DNA from: an uncultured Helicobacteraceae bacterium
Lineage (GTDB): Bacteria > Campylobacterota > Campylobacteria > Campylobacterales > UBA6016
Assembly: GCA_937973585.1 (NCBI GenBank)
Contig: CALJKN010000134.1
Coordinates: forward strand, 1-19,103
DNA length: 19,103 nt
Direction: 5' to 3'
Positions 1-7,505 of the stretch are shown in pieces. Position 1 is the first letter of the stretch, and every line of letters begins with the position of its first letter. The notes under the pieces are model-generated. The model made no database searches. It saw nothing but the letters and a program-made list of their open reading frames with translations, and was not told the DNA's origin. Position numbers and translations under genes: made by a program.

Positions 1-77
1 TCTGCCGCTTTATGCGGCTAGCTTTAGTGCCTCAGCGGCTAGCGTAGCCGTATTGGGCTTTGCCCGTTACGGCGTAT
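1..77 (+). repeat. Dispersed intergenic repeat, copy 1 (truncated at window edge)
   Basis: This is the right-hand part of a repeat also seen, inverted, at 18995-19103. Shared blocks are CTAGCGTAGC (39-48), GGGCTTTGCCCGTT (55-68) and GCGTAT (72-77), with the same 3-base gap between the last two in both copies. A hairpin with stem GCCGC/GCGGC (4-8 with 14-18) sits where the other copies carry a different but still paired stem. The repeat ends 4 bases from the TPR gene stop codon. On the minus strand the GGGC-AAA-GCCC hairpin could act as a weak terminator for that gene. The left part of the element lies outside the window. Confidence 0.75.
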
Positions 78-81
78 CTAT

Positions 82-2382
82 CTAACGTATATCAAAGTCA
101 AAAAATTCAGAATCAAACAACCCTTTTATCCTCTGAAAATGGCTTGTTGCCTGATTGAGGTTTGCCGCTTCCTGATAGAGAAGCCCTAGGGCGTATACAC
201 TCTCCATGTTTGCCGGATCGTATAGTTTTGATAGTTCAAAAAACGATATAGCGTCCGAGCTGTTACCGGATGCAATTGCAGAAGCTCCTGCCATAAACAG
301 CGAATGGGCGTTTACAAAATCTACGTCAAAAATCAAATTGTTGTATGTTTTGCTAGCCTCTTCAAACATCATTAGATACATTAAAACCGTACCGTACCCT
401 TTTAGTAGTTGAGCTCTGTCGAAATTCTCTATCTTTAGCCGACTCTCATATACCGCTTTTGCTTTTGCCAGCATACCGGATACCCTGCTCATGGCCACAT
501 ACATATCTCTGGCGATATCAGGACCGTAATAGATCGAATTTGTATCGAATGAGTTGTTGTTTAGGTATTTTTGAGTCTCTTTTGCAAATGTTTTTACGTC
601 GCCGCCGTTGCCGTTTATAAATAGATAAAGTCCGTTGGCGACAATATCTTTTGATAATAGACTTCTTAGAGATTTTGCGTTTGCCTGAGCCAGATCTTTT
701 CTGTTTAGTTTTAAGGACATCAAGGTTCCCATTGCTAGAGGCATAGCTCCGGTTTTTGCCGAGTTGTTTATCCAGTCGAGGGCGGATACGGGGTTGTCAA
801 GGGCAAATGAAAGCATAGCCGCATACTCCGGCTTCCCTGCAAACGTACTGGTGCTAAACAAATCCTCTTCTAGGCTTGATTTTATCCTGTCAAAGTTGAT
901 TCCGAGGATTTTTGAGGTGAGGATCGAGAATATACCCGCCTCGTAGTTTTTTGGGTCAAAGTGGTAGGCTTTTGTAAAATGCTTGTTAGCCTCCCTAAAA
1001 TCACCGCTTTGCGCATACGATAGGGCTAGATTATACAATAAAACCGAGTGGGTCTGGTATTTTGGTTCCAACTCTTTAAAAGCCTTATTTGCCAGATAGA
1101 CCCTGTGGGAGAGGGCATATTCGATCCCTTTTATCATTTGGGCGTTGATTTTTGACTGTTTGGCGGCAAGCTCCAGATATTCGACACCGGCCTTTACGTC
1201 GTCAACCAGTAACCCTGCCTCACCTTTTCTGATTGTTGAGATTGTTTTGTTCGGATTAAAAATCTTATACGGTGCAAAATAAAAAACAATCGAATACGAA
1301 TTTTTATTGTCATTCAAAAATCCGCTCAAAATCCTACTTTGTATTTTATCGCTCTCAAATGCTTTCTCTTTCAAAAATACCTTGATCGGAAATGCAGAGG
1401 ATGCATTCTCCTCTGAGATTAGTATCGCCTGTTTTGCAACGTTTGAGGCTTGGGACGGCTGCCTGGCCTTTAAAAAGACAAGGGATTGTGCCATCAGCGG
1501 GACTACCTTGTCTTCCCTCTCTTGCTTTGCAGATTCAAACGATGATATAGCTTCTTTATACTTTCCTAGTCTTGCCTGTAAAAATCCCATATTCATAAAA
1601 TCTTTGTGTTTTTCGTCTTTTAGGATTTTTAGCGTTGCCTCAGAATCATCAAGTGCCAGATATGCCCTTTTAGCTATCTCTTCGGTCTCTTTTTTATAAA
1701 ACTTTCCGGTCGGGGCATTCACGGCGGCTAATGCTTCGTAGTAATTCCCCTCGTAGTAGCTAATTAGCGCATAGTAGTATGAGTATAGCGGAGAGGCACC
1801 GTATTTCGGGAGTGAGGCTCTAGCCAAAGAGAGGTGCTCTCTAGCCTCTTTGCTTCTACCCATTTTAAACAGACATACGGCGGAATTAATAGCACTTGGT
1901 AGTTCGTTGTCGGAGCTTTTAGTTGATTTTTTGAAATACTCCAAAGCACCCTCATAGTCTCCGTCCCCCATTTTGGCAACGCCTAGATTGTAGTTTGAGA
2001 CCGCCTCGGAGTAGATGGATATCTCTTTGAACAAAAGTAGTGCACTCTCTTTGTTTCCGCTGTCGTATAGGATTTTCGCTTTTTCTATGAGTTTTTCGAC
2101 TTCGGATGGGGAGAGCTTTCTTTTTGTTACCTTCTCCCCTTTTGGTTTTGTGATGTTGTTTTCGGCCTCTTTTGGCTTTTCGTCGGCCGAGAAGACAAAA
2201 TATAGGATAACCCCGATAATAAGGAGTAGAATCGTCCCGCCTACCGCCGAAGCTATGAGGATTATTTTTCGCTTTTTGGCCTTTGCCTCTTCGGGGTCTA
2301 TTCTTTTGTAGGCATCCGAGGATAGATCGACATTTTCATGATCCTGATCGTTTTCGACTATTACTATCTCTTCTTCAGCCAC
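82..2382 (-). CDS. TPR-repeat membrane protein downstream of serS
   Basis: This is a 766-residue protein. It has an acidic cytoplasmic N-terminus (about 1-36), a Lys/Arg-rich stop-transfer stretch (34-39), one membrane helix (about 40-65), then a long helical region with recurring TPR-like pairs from about residue 94 to the end (for example YNLGVAKMGDGDYEGALEYF and YNLALSYAQSGDFREANKHF). It is probably anchored in the inner membrane with the TPR solenoid in the periplasm, acting as a protein-binding scaffold; partners are unknown. The start is GTG, chosen because AAAGGG lies 6 bases upstream, overlapping the serS stop region; the gap to serS is 10 bases. A TPR membrane protein follows trpS-serS in Campylobacter jejuni too, as I recall (Cj0388-Cj0390). 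The role is not established here. Confidence 0.88.
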   Translation of the reverse strand: MAEEEIVIVENDQDHENVDLSSDAYKRIDPEEAKAKKRKIILIASAVGGTILLLIIGVILYFVFSADEKPKEAENNITKPKGEKVTKRKLSPSEVEKLIEKAKILYDSGNKESALLLFKEISIYSEAVSNYNLGVAKMGDGDYEGALEYFKKSTKSSDNELPSAINSAVCLFKMGRSKEAREHLSLARASLPKYGASPLYSYYYALISYYEGNYYEALAAVNAPTGKFYKKETEEIAKRAYLALDDSEATLKILKDEKHKDFMNMGFLQARLGKYKEAISSFESAKQEREDKVVPLMAQSLVFLKARQPSQASNVAKQAILISEENASSAFPIKVFLKEKAFESDKIQSRILSGFLNDNKNSYSIVFYFAPYKIFNPNKTISTIRKGEAGLLVDDVKAGVEYLELAAKQSKINAQMIKGIEYALSHRVYLANKAFKELEPKYQTHSVLLYNLALSYAQSGDFREANKHFTKAYHFDPKNYEAGIFSILTSKILGINFDRIKSSLEEDLFSTSTFAGKPEYAAMLSFALDNPVSALDWINNSAKTGAMPLAMGTLMSLKLNRKDLAQANAKSLRSLLSKDIVANGLYLFINGNGGDVKTFAKETQKYLNNNSFDTNSIYYGPDIARDMYVAMSRVSGMLAKAKAVYESRLKIENFDRAQLLKGYGTVLMYLMMFEEASKTYNNLIFDVDFVNAHSLFMAGASAIASGNSSDAISFFELSKLYDPANMESVYALGLLYQEAANLNQATSHFQRIKGLFDSEFFDFDIR

Positions 2383-2392
2383 TTATAGCCCT

Positions 2393-3646
2393 TTAAATAT
2401 ATTTTTGGAGCGCTGACGGTATCTCTATCGTACCGTCCTCTCGTTGGTAGTTTTCCATAATGGCAACAATGGTTCTGCCGACCGCCAGAGAGGAGCCGTT
2501 TAGCGTGTGGGTGAGCTTGTTTGCTTTGCCGTCTTTGTATCTTATTTTTGCCCGTCTGGCCTGAAAATCGCCGCAGTTTGATACGGAGCTTATCTCTCTA
2601 TATTTTTGTTGAGACGGTATCCAGACCTCTATATCTATCGTTTTTGCGGCGGAAAACCCCATATCTCCGGAGCAAAGAGCCATCAGTCTATGGGCAAGCC
2701 CAAGCTCTGTAAGCATATCGGAGGCACACGATACCATCTCATCTAGCATCGCCATACTTTGTTCAGGTTTTGTGATTGCGACAAGCTCTACCTTGTGAAA
2801 CTGGTGTTGTCTGATAATCCCTCTAGTATCACGTCCGGCACTTCCGGCCTCTTTTCTAAAACACGGAGTGTGGGCGGTCATCTTTATCGGCAGGGTACTT
2901 TCGTCTAGTATCTCGTCGTAGTACAGATTTGTCAGAGGAACCTCGGCTGTAGGTATTAGATAAAAAGCCCTCTCCTCTTCGCTCTCGATTTTAAACAAAT
3001 CCTCCTCAAATTTAGGGAGCTGACCGGTTCCCTGCATTGTGTCGGCATTGACTATAAACGGTACGCTACAGAGCTCAAAGCCCCTTTTGCCGTTAAAATC
3101 AATCATAAAATTGATTAGAGCCCTCTCCAGTCTCGCCCCTTCCCCTTTTAGGATGCTAAAACGGCTTTTTGAGATTTTAGCCGCTCTCTCAAAATCCATC
3201 CATCCGAGATTTTCCCCGAGCTCTACATGGTCTTTCGGCTCAAAATCAAACATCGCTGGGGTCAAAACGGTTTTTATGAGGACATTCTCCTCTTCGTCTT
3301 TACCGACCGGCACGGAGTCATCCGGTAGATTTGGGATTGTGAGGGCAAAACTGTTTAGCCTTGCCTCCAAATCCTTTGTTCTAGCCTCATACTCAGCCGC
3401 TTCCGCTTTTAGCTTATCGAGTTCAGATTTTAGGGGTTCAACGTCTTTACCCTCTTTTTTGTATTGACCGAAAAGTCTGCTTTTTTCATTTTGAAGAGCA
3501 AGACACTCCTCCATCCTTCTCTTTGTCTCTTTGGTTTCAAGAGCCAGAGAGCGTAAGGCGTTTAGCATCTCTCTATCGAGGTTTCTCTTTGACAGTTTCG
3601 CCGCAACTTCGTCAAAATTGTTTTGTAGTTGTTTAATATCGAGCAT
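2393..3646 (-). CDS. serS: Seryl-tRNA synthetase
   Basis: It charges tRNA-Ser, and also tRNA-Sec where present, with serine in the cytoplasm. Its 417 residues match the usual length of bacterial SerRS. The N-terminal 110 residues form the long antiparallel coiled-coil arm that binds the tRNA. The class II core follows: motif 2 TPCFRKEAGSAGRDTRG with the ATP-binding Arg at about residue 264, then DIEVWIPSQQKYREISSVSN and motif 3 around NGSSLAVGRTIVAI near the C-terminus. The ATG directly abuts the stop codon of the upstream 68-residue gene. A strong GAGGAGG ribosome site lies inside the Glu/Asp codons at that gene's 3' end, so translation of the two is probably coupled. It is third in the trpS operon. 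Confidence 0.97.
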   Translation of the reverse strand: MLDIKQLQNNFDEVAAKLSKRNLDREMLNALRSLALETKETKRRMEECLALQNEKSRLFGQYKKEGKDVEPLKSELDKLKAEAAEYEARTKDLEARLNSFALTIPNLPDDSVPVGKDEEENVLIKTVLTPAMFDFEPKDHVELGENLGWMDFERAAKISKSRFSILKGEGARLERALINFMIDFNGKRGFELCSVPFIVNADTMQGTGQLPKFEEDLFKIESEEERAFYLIPTAEVPLTNLYYDEILDESTLPIKMTAHTPCFRKEAGSAGRDTRGIIRQHQFHKVELVAITKPEQSMAMLDEMVSCASDMLTELGLAHRLMALCSGDMGFSAAKTIDIEVWIPSQQKYREISSVSNCGDFQARRAKIRYKDGKANKLTHTLNGSSLAVGRTIVAIMENYQREDGTIEIPSALQKYI

Positions 3647-3853
3647 CTAGGCCTCCTCGTCCTCTACTATGACTATCTCGTTAGCCGTCTCTTGTTTTTT
3701 AAATTTGTGTTTTCCGCAGAATTTATTGTTCATCAAATCCAAAAGTTCGGCGACTTTTTTGTCGGCATCCGGTTTTGTCTCAAACTCGTATGTACCCTCT
3801 AGCCCCTCTCTCGTGAAACATCCGCATCTTTTCTCAATTGTAACTTTTACCAT
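3647..3853 (-). CDS. Small conserved-looking protein with CxC and CxxH, between trpS and serS
   Basis: This is a 68-residue protein with no signal peptide or membrane segment. It contains C10-G-C12 and C46-G-K-H49, four potential metal ligands, suggesting a small zinc- or iron-binding fold; this is inference. The C-terminus is acidic (NEIVIVEDEEA) and echoes the N-terminus of the TPR protein in the same operon (EEEIVIVEND). It starts 3 bases after trpS (TAA, AAT, ATG) with GGAG 11 bases upstream, and its stop touches the serS ATG. Such tight packing between two synthetase genes argues that it is a real gene. I do not recognise a named family, and the function is unknown. Confidence 0.85.
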   Translation of the reverse strand: MVKVTIEKRCGCFTREGLEGTYEFETKPDADKKVAELLDLMNNKFCGKHKFKKQETANEIVIVEDEEA

Positions 3854-3856
3854 ATT

Positions 3857-4819
3857 TTATAATACTCCGACCGCTTCTTTTACTTTTTGCATGATTGGTT
3901 CAGCTTTTTGTCTTGCCTTGCTTGCTCCGGCTCTCAAAATATCTCTGACCTCATCCGGTTTACCTAGGTAGTACTCTCTTTTTTCCTTATAAGGCTCAAA
4001 ATACTTTAGTATCTTATCTTTTAGCTCCGCCTTGAAGATTCCGTACCCCTCTCCCCCTTTTTCGTACCTCTCTTTGTACTCCGCCAGTTCGGACGGTGTT
4101 GAGAAGAGTTTTAGGAGGGCAAAAACGTTACATTTTTCAGGATCTTTCGGGTCTTCCACCGGAGTGGAGTCTGTGACTATAGAGTTCACCCTTTTTTTGA
4201 GGGTTTTTTCGTCATCGAACATCTCTATCGTGTTTTTGTAGCTTTTGCTCATTTTTGCCCCGTCCGTACCGGGTACGGTAGCTACATCGTCATCTATACT
4301 TGCGGTCGGGAGCCTGAAGATTTCGCCGTATTCGTTGTTAAACTTTAGGGCTATATCTCTGGTTATCTCCACATGCTGAATCTGGTCTTTCCCGACCGGA
4401 ACCATATCCGCATTAAACAGGAGTATATCGGCCGCCATCAGTACCGGATAGCTAAAAAGGCCGTGATTTGCTGCTATCCCTTTTGCCGTTTTGTCCTTGT
4501 AGCTGTGCGCCCTCTCCAGTAGCCCCATCGGGGTAAAGTTTGAGAGTATCCAGTAAAGCTCCAATACCTCCGGCAAATCCGATTGCGCCCAAAAAACAGA
4601 CTTTTCAGGGTCAATCCCTAGAGATAGCATATTTACGGCGGCGTTTAGGGTGTTTGTCCTAAGCGCTTTACCGTCCGATAAACTCGTCATTGCGTGATAA
4701 TTTACGATAAAAGCAAAAAGCTCTCCGTTTTGTTGGTTTTCAACCATCCTCTTTATCATACCGAAGTAATTTCCGATATGAAGCTCTCCGGAGGGCTGGA
4801 TTCCCGATAAAATTCTCAT
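3857..4819 (-). CDS. trpS: Tryptophanyl-tRNA synthetase
   Basis: This class I synthetase charges tRNA-Trp. I start it at the internal ATG (MRILSGIQPSGELHIGN), giving 320 residues, because bacterial TrpRS proteins begin at this motif. The HIGH signature is HIGN at residues 14-17 and the KMSKS loop is at 189-193. A longer reading frame exists to 4864, but its extra 15 codons run through a good TATAAT box (4856-4861) and lack family similarity. A GGGA-type ribosome site lies about 6 bases before the chosen ATG. It is the first gene of the minus-strand operon trpS, 68-residue protein, serS, TPR protein. Confidence 0.96.
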   Translation of the reverse strand: MRILSGIQPSGELHIGNYFGMIKRMVENQQNGELFAFIVNYHAMTSLSDGKALRTNTLNAAVNMLSLGIDPEKSVFWAQSDLPEVLELYWILSNFTPMGLLERAHSYKDKTAKGIAANHGLFSYPVLMAADILLFNADMVPVGKDQIQHVEITRDIALKFNNEYGEIFRLPTASIDDDVATVPGTDGAKMSKSYKNTIEMFDDEKTLKKRVNSIVTDSTPVEDPKDPEKCNVFALLKLFSTPSELAEYKERYEKGGEGYGIFKAELKDKILKYFEPYKEKREYYLGKPDEVRDILRAGASKARQKAEPIMQKVKEAVGVL

Positions 4820-4838
4820 ATTGTGATCCCGTGAAACA

Positions 4839-4934
4839 TATAATAACTGTCCCACATTATACAAATTGAGAGTTTAATGGAGCGGTTTTCGCCCCTTTTT
4901 TCAAGGGGAGCGGATAGTCTAATTTGGGTATTAT
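4839..4934. promoter_or_regulatory. Divergent promoter region of trpS and the 5'-nucleotidase gene
   Basis: On the minus strand, TATAAT (complement of 4856-4861), preceded by TTTG, fits a Campylobacterota sigma-70 -10 box for trpS, with a leader of about 30 bases. No good -35 is visible, which is usual in this phylum. On the plus strand there are two candidate -10 boxes for the nucleotidase: TATAAT at 4839-4844 and TATTAT at 4929-4934. The second fits the start chosen at 4964. A small hairpin, CCCCTT/AAGGGG (4892-4897 with 4903-4908), lies between them. All of this is read by eye. Confidence 0.4.
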
Positions 4935-4963
4935 TTTCAAAAAATAAACCGGATAATTTGCAA

Positions 4964-5857
4964 ATGGCGTATGATTTAGAAGGGAAGCTGGTTGTTGCTA
5001 TATCGTCGAGGGCTCTTTTTGATTTGGAAGAGGAGAACACGATATTTGACGAAAAAGGGCTGGAGGCATACTATGCCTACCAGATGGAGCGGGAGAACGA
5101 GCTTTTAACCCCCGGTACCGGATTTAGACTTGTCAAAAATATCCTCAAAATAAATGATTATTTTGACGGACAAAAGTCGGTAGAGGTGATCATAGTCTCC
5201 AGAAACAACTCCGCCACGAGTCTTCGGATTACAAAGTCGATCGAGCATTACAATCTGGGGATTGAGCGTTCGGCGTGGACGAGTGGGGCGGCAATCGCCA
5301 AATATCTGGGGGCTTTTAAGACCGATTTGTTTTTGTCGGCAAACGAATCCGATGTGCAGGATGCGATAAACTCAGGTATAGCGGCGGCTAGAATCATGCC
5401 GTGTCCCGCCGCATACGGGGAGGATGACGAAAAAGTGAGAATAGCTTTTGACGGAGATGCGGTGCTGTTTTCGGAGGAGAGTGAAAAGATATACAAAGAG
5501 CACGGTCTGGAAGCCTTTTTGGCAAACGAGAAACAAAATGCCCTAAAGCCTCTACCGGAGGGGCCTTTTGCAAAACTCCTAAAACTGCTCTCAGGGATAC
5601 AAAACAGGTTTGAGATAGAAAAATCGCCGATTAGAACGGCTCTCATCACCGCCAGAAACTCCCCTGCCCACGAGAGGGTGATACGGACGCTACATGCATG
5701 GAATGTTCGGATAGACGAGAGCTTTTTTCTGGGCGGGGTGGAGAAGTACGAGGTCGTAAAAGCATTTGGAGCCGATATATTTTTTGATGATCAGGATGTC
5801 CATCTGGAAAGCTCGTCAAAAGTCGTCCCAAGCGCAAAAGTCCCGTATCGGGAATAA
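4964..5857 (+). CDS. 5'-nucleotidase of the cN-I type (HAD fold)
   Basis: It probably hydrolyses nucleoside 5'-monophosphates to nucleosides in the cytoplasm. Family signatures, numbered from the chosen start, are the N-terminal LVVAISSRALFDLEEE and the HAD nucleophile motif FDGDAVLFSEESE, with Asp163 as nucleophile and Asp165 as the second acid. The C-terminal metal motif FFDDQDVH has Asp275 and Asp276. This set matches the cytosolic 5'-nucleotidase I family (PF06189). I chose the ATG at 4964 (MAYDLEGK, 298 codons with the stop) because homologous proteins begin near this motif. An in-frame ATG at 4877 would add 29 residues that look like leader sequence and overlap the promoter area. It stands alone, divergent from trpS; substrate preference cannot be read from sequence. 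Confidence 0.9.
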   Translation: MAYDLEGKLVVAISSRALFDLEEENTIFDEKGLEAYYAYQMERENELLTPGTGFRLVKNILKINDYFDGQKSVEVIIVSRNNSATSLRITKSIEHYNLGIERSAWTSGAAIAKYLGAFKTDLFLSANESDVQDAINSGIAAARIMPCPAAYGEDDEKVRIAFDGDAVLFSEESEKIYKEHGLEAFLANEKQNALKPLPEGPFAKLLKLLSGIQNRFEIEKSPIRTALITARNSPAHERVIRTLHAWNVRIDESFFLGGVEKYEVVKAFGADIFFDDQDVHLESSSKVVPSAKVPYRE

Positions 5858-5926
5858 ATTTTGTTTGTAACGGCCTAAGAGCTAATTTGCGGTTTTGCCG
5901 TAGGTTGGAAATTTTAAAGGAGCTAT

Positions 5927-6286
5927 ATGATGATAAAAAAGCTATTTATTTTTGCTTTTGCAGGGGTTTCTTTGTTTGCGGGGGCTTTTGACGGGACATA
6001 CTCCAGTAAACGTGCCGACATCAAAATAACGGAGAGTCAGGGGGTTGTTCAGTTTGTTTTGCTAGGGGCGGGAACAGGCTCTATGTCCTCGGCGTGTGAC
6101 CTATCGGGAAATGCGATGATACTATCCAAAAATACCGCCGGATTCCAGACACGTTCCGATACCGGCGGGTGTTCTGTCGTATTTGACTTCTCTCAGGCCG
6201 GAGGGCTAAACGTCAAATCAAAAGGGTGCCAGATGTTTTGCACCGATAGATCAAGCTTTGACGGGGATTATAAAAAGACTAAATAG
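5927..6286 (+). CDS. Small secreted cysteine-containing protein
   Basis: This is a 119-residue protein with a clear signal peptide (MIKKLFIFAFAGVSLFAGA), so it is exported. The mature part is about 100 residues with four cysteines (57, 82, 101, 105), probably forming two disulfides. It has FDGTY near the mature N-terminus and SFDGDYKK at the C-terminus. The layout resembles small periplasmic proteins with a C-terminal Cys-x3-Cys then FDGxY pattern; I cannot name a function. AAAGGAG at 5916-5922 favours the second of two tandem ATG codons (5930, spacing 7) over 5927 (spacing 4). It lies 69 bases after the nucleotidase. Its last ~13 codons are duplicated in degenerate form at 6846-6888. Confidence 0.82.
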   Translation: MMIKKLFIFAFAGVSLFAGAFDGTYSSKRADIKITESQGVVQFVLLGAGTGSMSSACDLSGNAMILSKNTAGFQTRSDTGGCSVVFDFSQAGGLNVKSKGCQMFCTDRSSFDGDYKKTK

Positions 6287-6309
6287 TCAAATCCCCTCCC
6301 GTTTTTATC

Positions 6310-6693
6310 CTATAACAGTCCGGCCGCTTTTAGAGATTTGGATAGCTTTTCGTCGTTTTGAGCCATTTCTCGTAGGACAAAAAGTACCCCTTTCATATTG
6401 TCGGTTATCTTGCGGTCTTCTGCCTCTTTTTTATCTCGTAGATATATAGCTATAAACGGTGAAGCAAAGACAAGACCCATCAGGGCATAAATCAAGCTTT
6501 GCATAAAATCGAGTCGTTTATCGACTTGCTCAAAACGTTTATCAATCTGTTCAAAACGCTTGTCCATTTGCTCAAAACGTTTATCCATTTGTCCTATTAG
6601 TAGTTTTATATCGTCTTTGGTGGCGGGTTCGTTATTTGCGAACACATTTGAGGCAAAAAATAAAAAAGCTAAAAAAGCAAATACAGCTTTCAT
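6310..6693 (-). CDS. Secreted/membrane protein with heptad coiled-coil repeats
   Basis: This is a 127-residue protein. A signal peptide (MKAVFAFLAFLFFASNVFA) is followed by a short linker and four near-identical seven-residue units of the type DKRFEQx (about residues 38-63). One membrane helix follows (about 68-85, LIYALMGLVFASPFIAIYL), then a charged tail. It is probably a coiled-coil oligomer anchored in the inner membrane. I chose the ATG at 6693 rather than the longer frame to 6732 because AAAGGAG lies 7 bases before it, a TAGAAT -10 box (6723-6728) would put transcription start downstream of the longer start, and the signal peptide begins here. Proteins with this layout are, in my experience, frequent in Campylobacterota. 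Function unknown. Confidence 0.85.
   Translation of the reverse strand: MKAVFAFLAFLFFASNVFANNEPATKDDIKLLIGQMDKRFEQMDKRFEQIDKRFEQVDKRLDFMQSLIYALMGLVFASPFIAIYLRDKKEAEDRKITDNMKGVLFVLREMAQNDEKLSKSLKAAGLL
6515..6592 (-). repeat. 21-bp tandem repeat encoding coiled-coil heptads
   Basis: Three full 21-base units (6515-6535, 6536-6556, 6557-6577) and a partial fourth (6578-6592) encode the DKRFEQx heptads. The unit is CGTTTATCxAYxTGYTCAAAA on the plus strand. Because the unit is 21 bases, gain or loss of a copy keeps the frame, so the coiled-coil length can vary. Confidence 0.85.
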
Positions 6694-6722
6694 TTTGGAC
6701 TCCTTTGTGATGTAGCTCATAT

Positions 6723-6728
6723 ATTCTA
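6723..6728 (-). promoter_or_regulatory. -10 box for the coiled-coil protein gene
   Basis: On the minus strand, TGC-TAGAAT is an extended -10 element. Predicted transcription start is near 6716, giving a short leader of about 22 bases that contains the AAAGGAG ribosome site. There is no convincing -35. Confidence 0.45.
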
Positions 6729-6845
6729 GCAAAAGTTTTAAAATAAGCTATTGTCTCTTTTTGGTCTGTTTTTGTTGTTGCTACCTTTGATTATATATCG
6801 TTCCGGTAATCCGGATACTCATGTGCTATATAGTATCTGGCAAAT

Positions 6846-6888
6846 CCGACAGATGACCAAGCTTTGACGGGGATTTAAAAAGACTAAA
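6846..6888 (+). pseudogene. Degenerate copy of the 3' end of the 5927-6286 gene
   Basis: CAAGCTTTGACGGGGATT (6858-6875) is identical to 6252-6269, and TAAAAAGACTAAA (6876-6888) is identical to 6271-6283. One base between these blocks is missing here, and CCGAYAGAT matches further upstream. Translated, it still reads S-F-D-G-D before the frame breaks, and an in-frame TGA precedes it. It is a remnant of a paralogue or the footprint of a duplication. The stop codon of the RelE-type toxin lies inside it. The rest of the 6733-6883 gap holds a small hairpin TCCGG-TAAT-CCGGA (6802-6815) and nothing else I can name. Confidence 0.7.
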
Positions 6889-7195
6889 CAACAGGCTTTT
6901 CTATCCTCTTTAATGCCTCTTTGTAGGCCTCCATCTCCTCTCTTTTGCCTATTGCTATGACGTGAACGACGATTTCGTCGGCTACGATTTCGTATATAAT
7001 CCGTATTTGCTTTTTTGCGGCGTATAGCTTTCGTAGGCCGGATAGATTGATGCCGTTTTTATTGCCGAGTAGTTCACCTAGCTCCGGAGCGGTTTCCAGT
7101 TTTACGATTTGTTTTAGAACCGAGGTTTGCACCCCCTTGTCTAGCCCAAAAAGATCTGTTTTTGCTTTTGGGTGGAGCCTAATCTCGTAGTTCAT
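6884..7195 (-). CDS. RelE/ParE-superfamily toxin
   Basis: This 103-residue basic protein has the fold signature of RelE-type toxins: N-terminal YEIRLHPKAKTDLFGL, central LSGLRKLYAAKKQIRIIYEI, and C-terminal HVIAIGKREEMEAYKEALKRI. Toxins of this type usually cut mRNA at the ribosome. The basic cluster (K, R in LRKLYAAKKQIR and GKR) is compatible with RNase activity, but ParE-like action cannot be excluded. It overlaps the upstream antitoxin by 17 bases and has no good ribosome site of its own (only AGAGG about 15 bases away), so translation is probably coupled to the antitoxin. Confidence 0.88.
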   Translation of the reverse strand: MNYEIRLHPKAKTDLFGLDKGVQTSVLKQIVKLETAPELGELLGNKNGINLSGLRKLYAAKKQIRIIYEIVADEIVVHVIAIGKREEMEAYKEALKRIEKPVV

Positions 7196-7484
7196 TTCGT
7201 GAAAGCCCAGCCTCTTTTAGCACATCGTCAAAAGATATATACTCCGATTTCGGTGTATTGCGTCTCTCTCCTATGATTTCTAATATCGAGAGTCTCTCGG
7301 CGTACTCGTACAACTCTCTCATTTTCTCGTATTCGTCTACGGGGACTATCACGGCCTCCGGCTTATTGTTTCGCATAATAGCCAGCTTCTCTACGGCGTG
7401 CTCCGTCACTTTCTCTAAATTTGCCCTAAACCCCTTGACGATGTCGGTCACGGATACCATCTCGTCTCTTGCATAGGATGTCAT
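7179..7484 (-). CDS. Phd/YefM-family antitoxin
   Basis: This 101-residue partner precedes the RelE-type toxin, as usual for such pairs. The N-terminal part (MVSVTDIVKGFRANLEKVTEH...KLAIMRNNKPEAVIVPVDEYEKM) matches the Phd/YefM DNA-binding dimer domain. The C-terminal 30 residues (TPKSEYISFDDVLKEAGLSRNELRD) are probably disordered until wrapped around the toxin. The ATG at 7484 has AGGA 7 bases upstream. The pair is expected to repress its own promoter (7506-7533). The pairing is clear, but the exact subfamily is not. Confidence 0.87.
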   Translation of the reverse strand: MTSYARDEMVSVTDIVKGFRANLEKVTEHAVEKLAIMRNNKPEAVIVPVDEYEKMRELYEYAERLSILEIIGERRNTPKSEYISFDDVLKEAGLSRNELRD

Positions 7485-7505
7485 ATTTGTATCCTGATAT
7501 ATATT

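Noticed and set aside
1307..1699. Plus-strand open frame inside the TPR gene
   Set aside because: Shadow of the TPR coding frame; its composition mirrors the antisense of Lys/Glu codons.
3039..3467. Plus-strand open frame inside serS
   Set aside because: Antisense shadow of the SerRS coiled-coil and core.
5842..5852. CCCG-TAT-CGGG hairpin at the end of the 5'-nucleotidase gene as a terminator
   Set aside because: Only four base pairs, inside the coding end, without a following T run.
5868..5908. Possible fifth, diverged copy of the dispersed repeat (CCTAAGAGC followed by a GCGG/CCG hairpin)
   Set aside because: Only CCTAAGAGC and a short GC-rich stem match. The ATTAGGTCTTC and CTAGCGTAGC blocks are absent, so chance similarity is likely.
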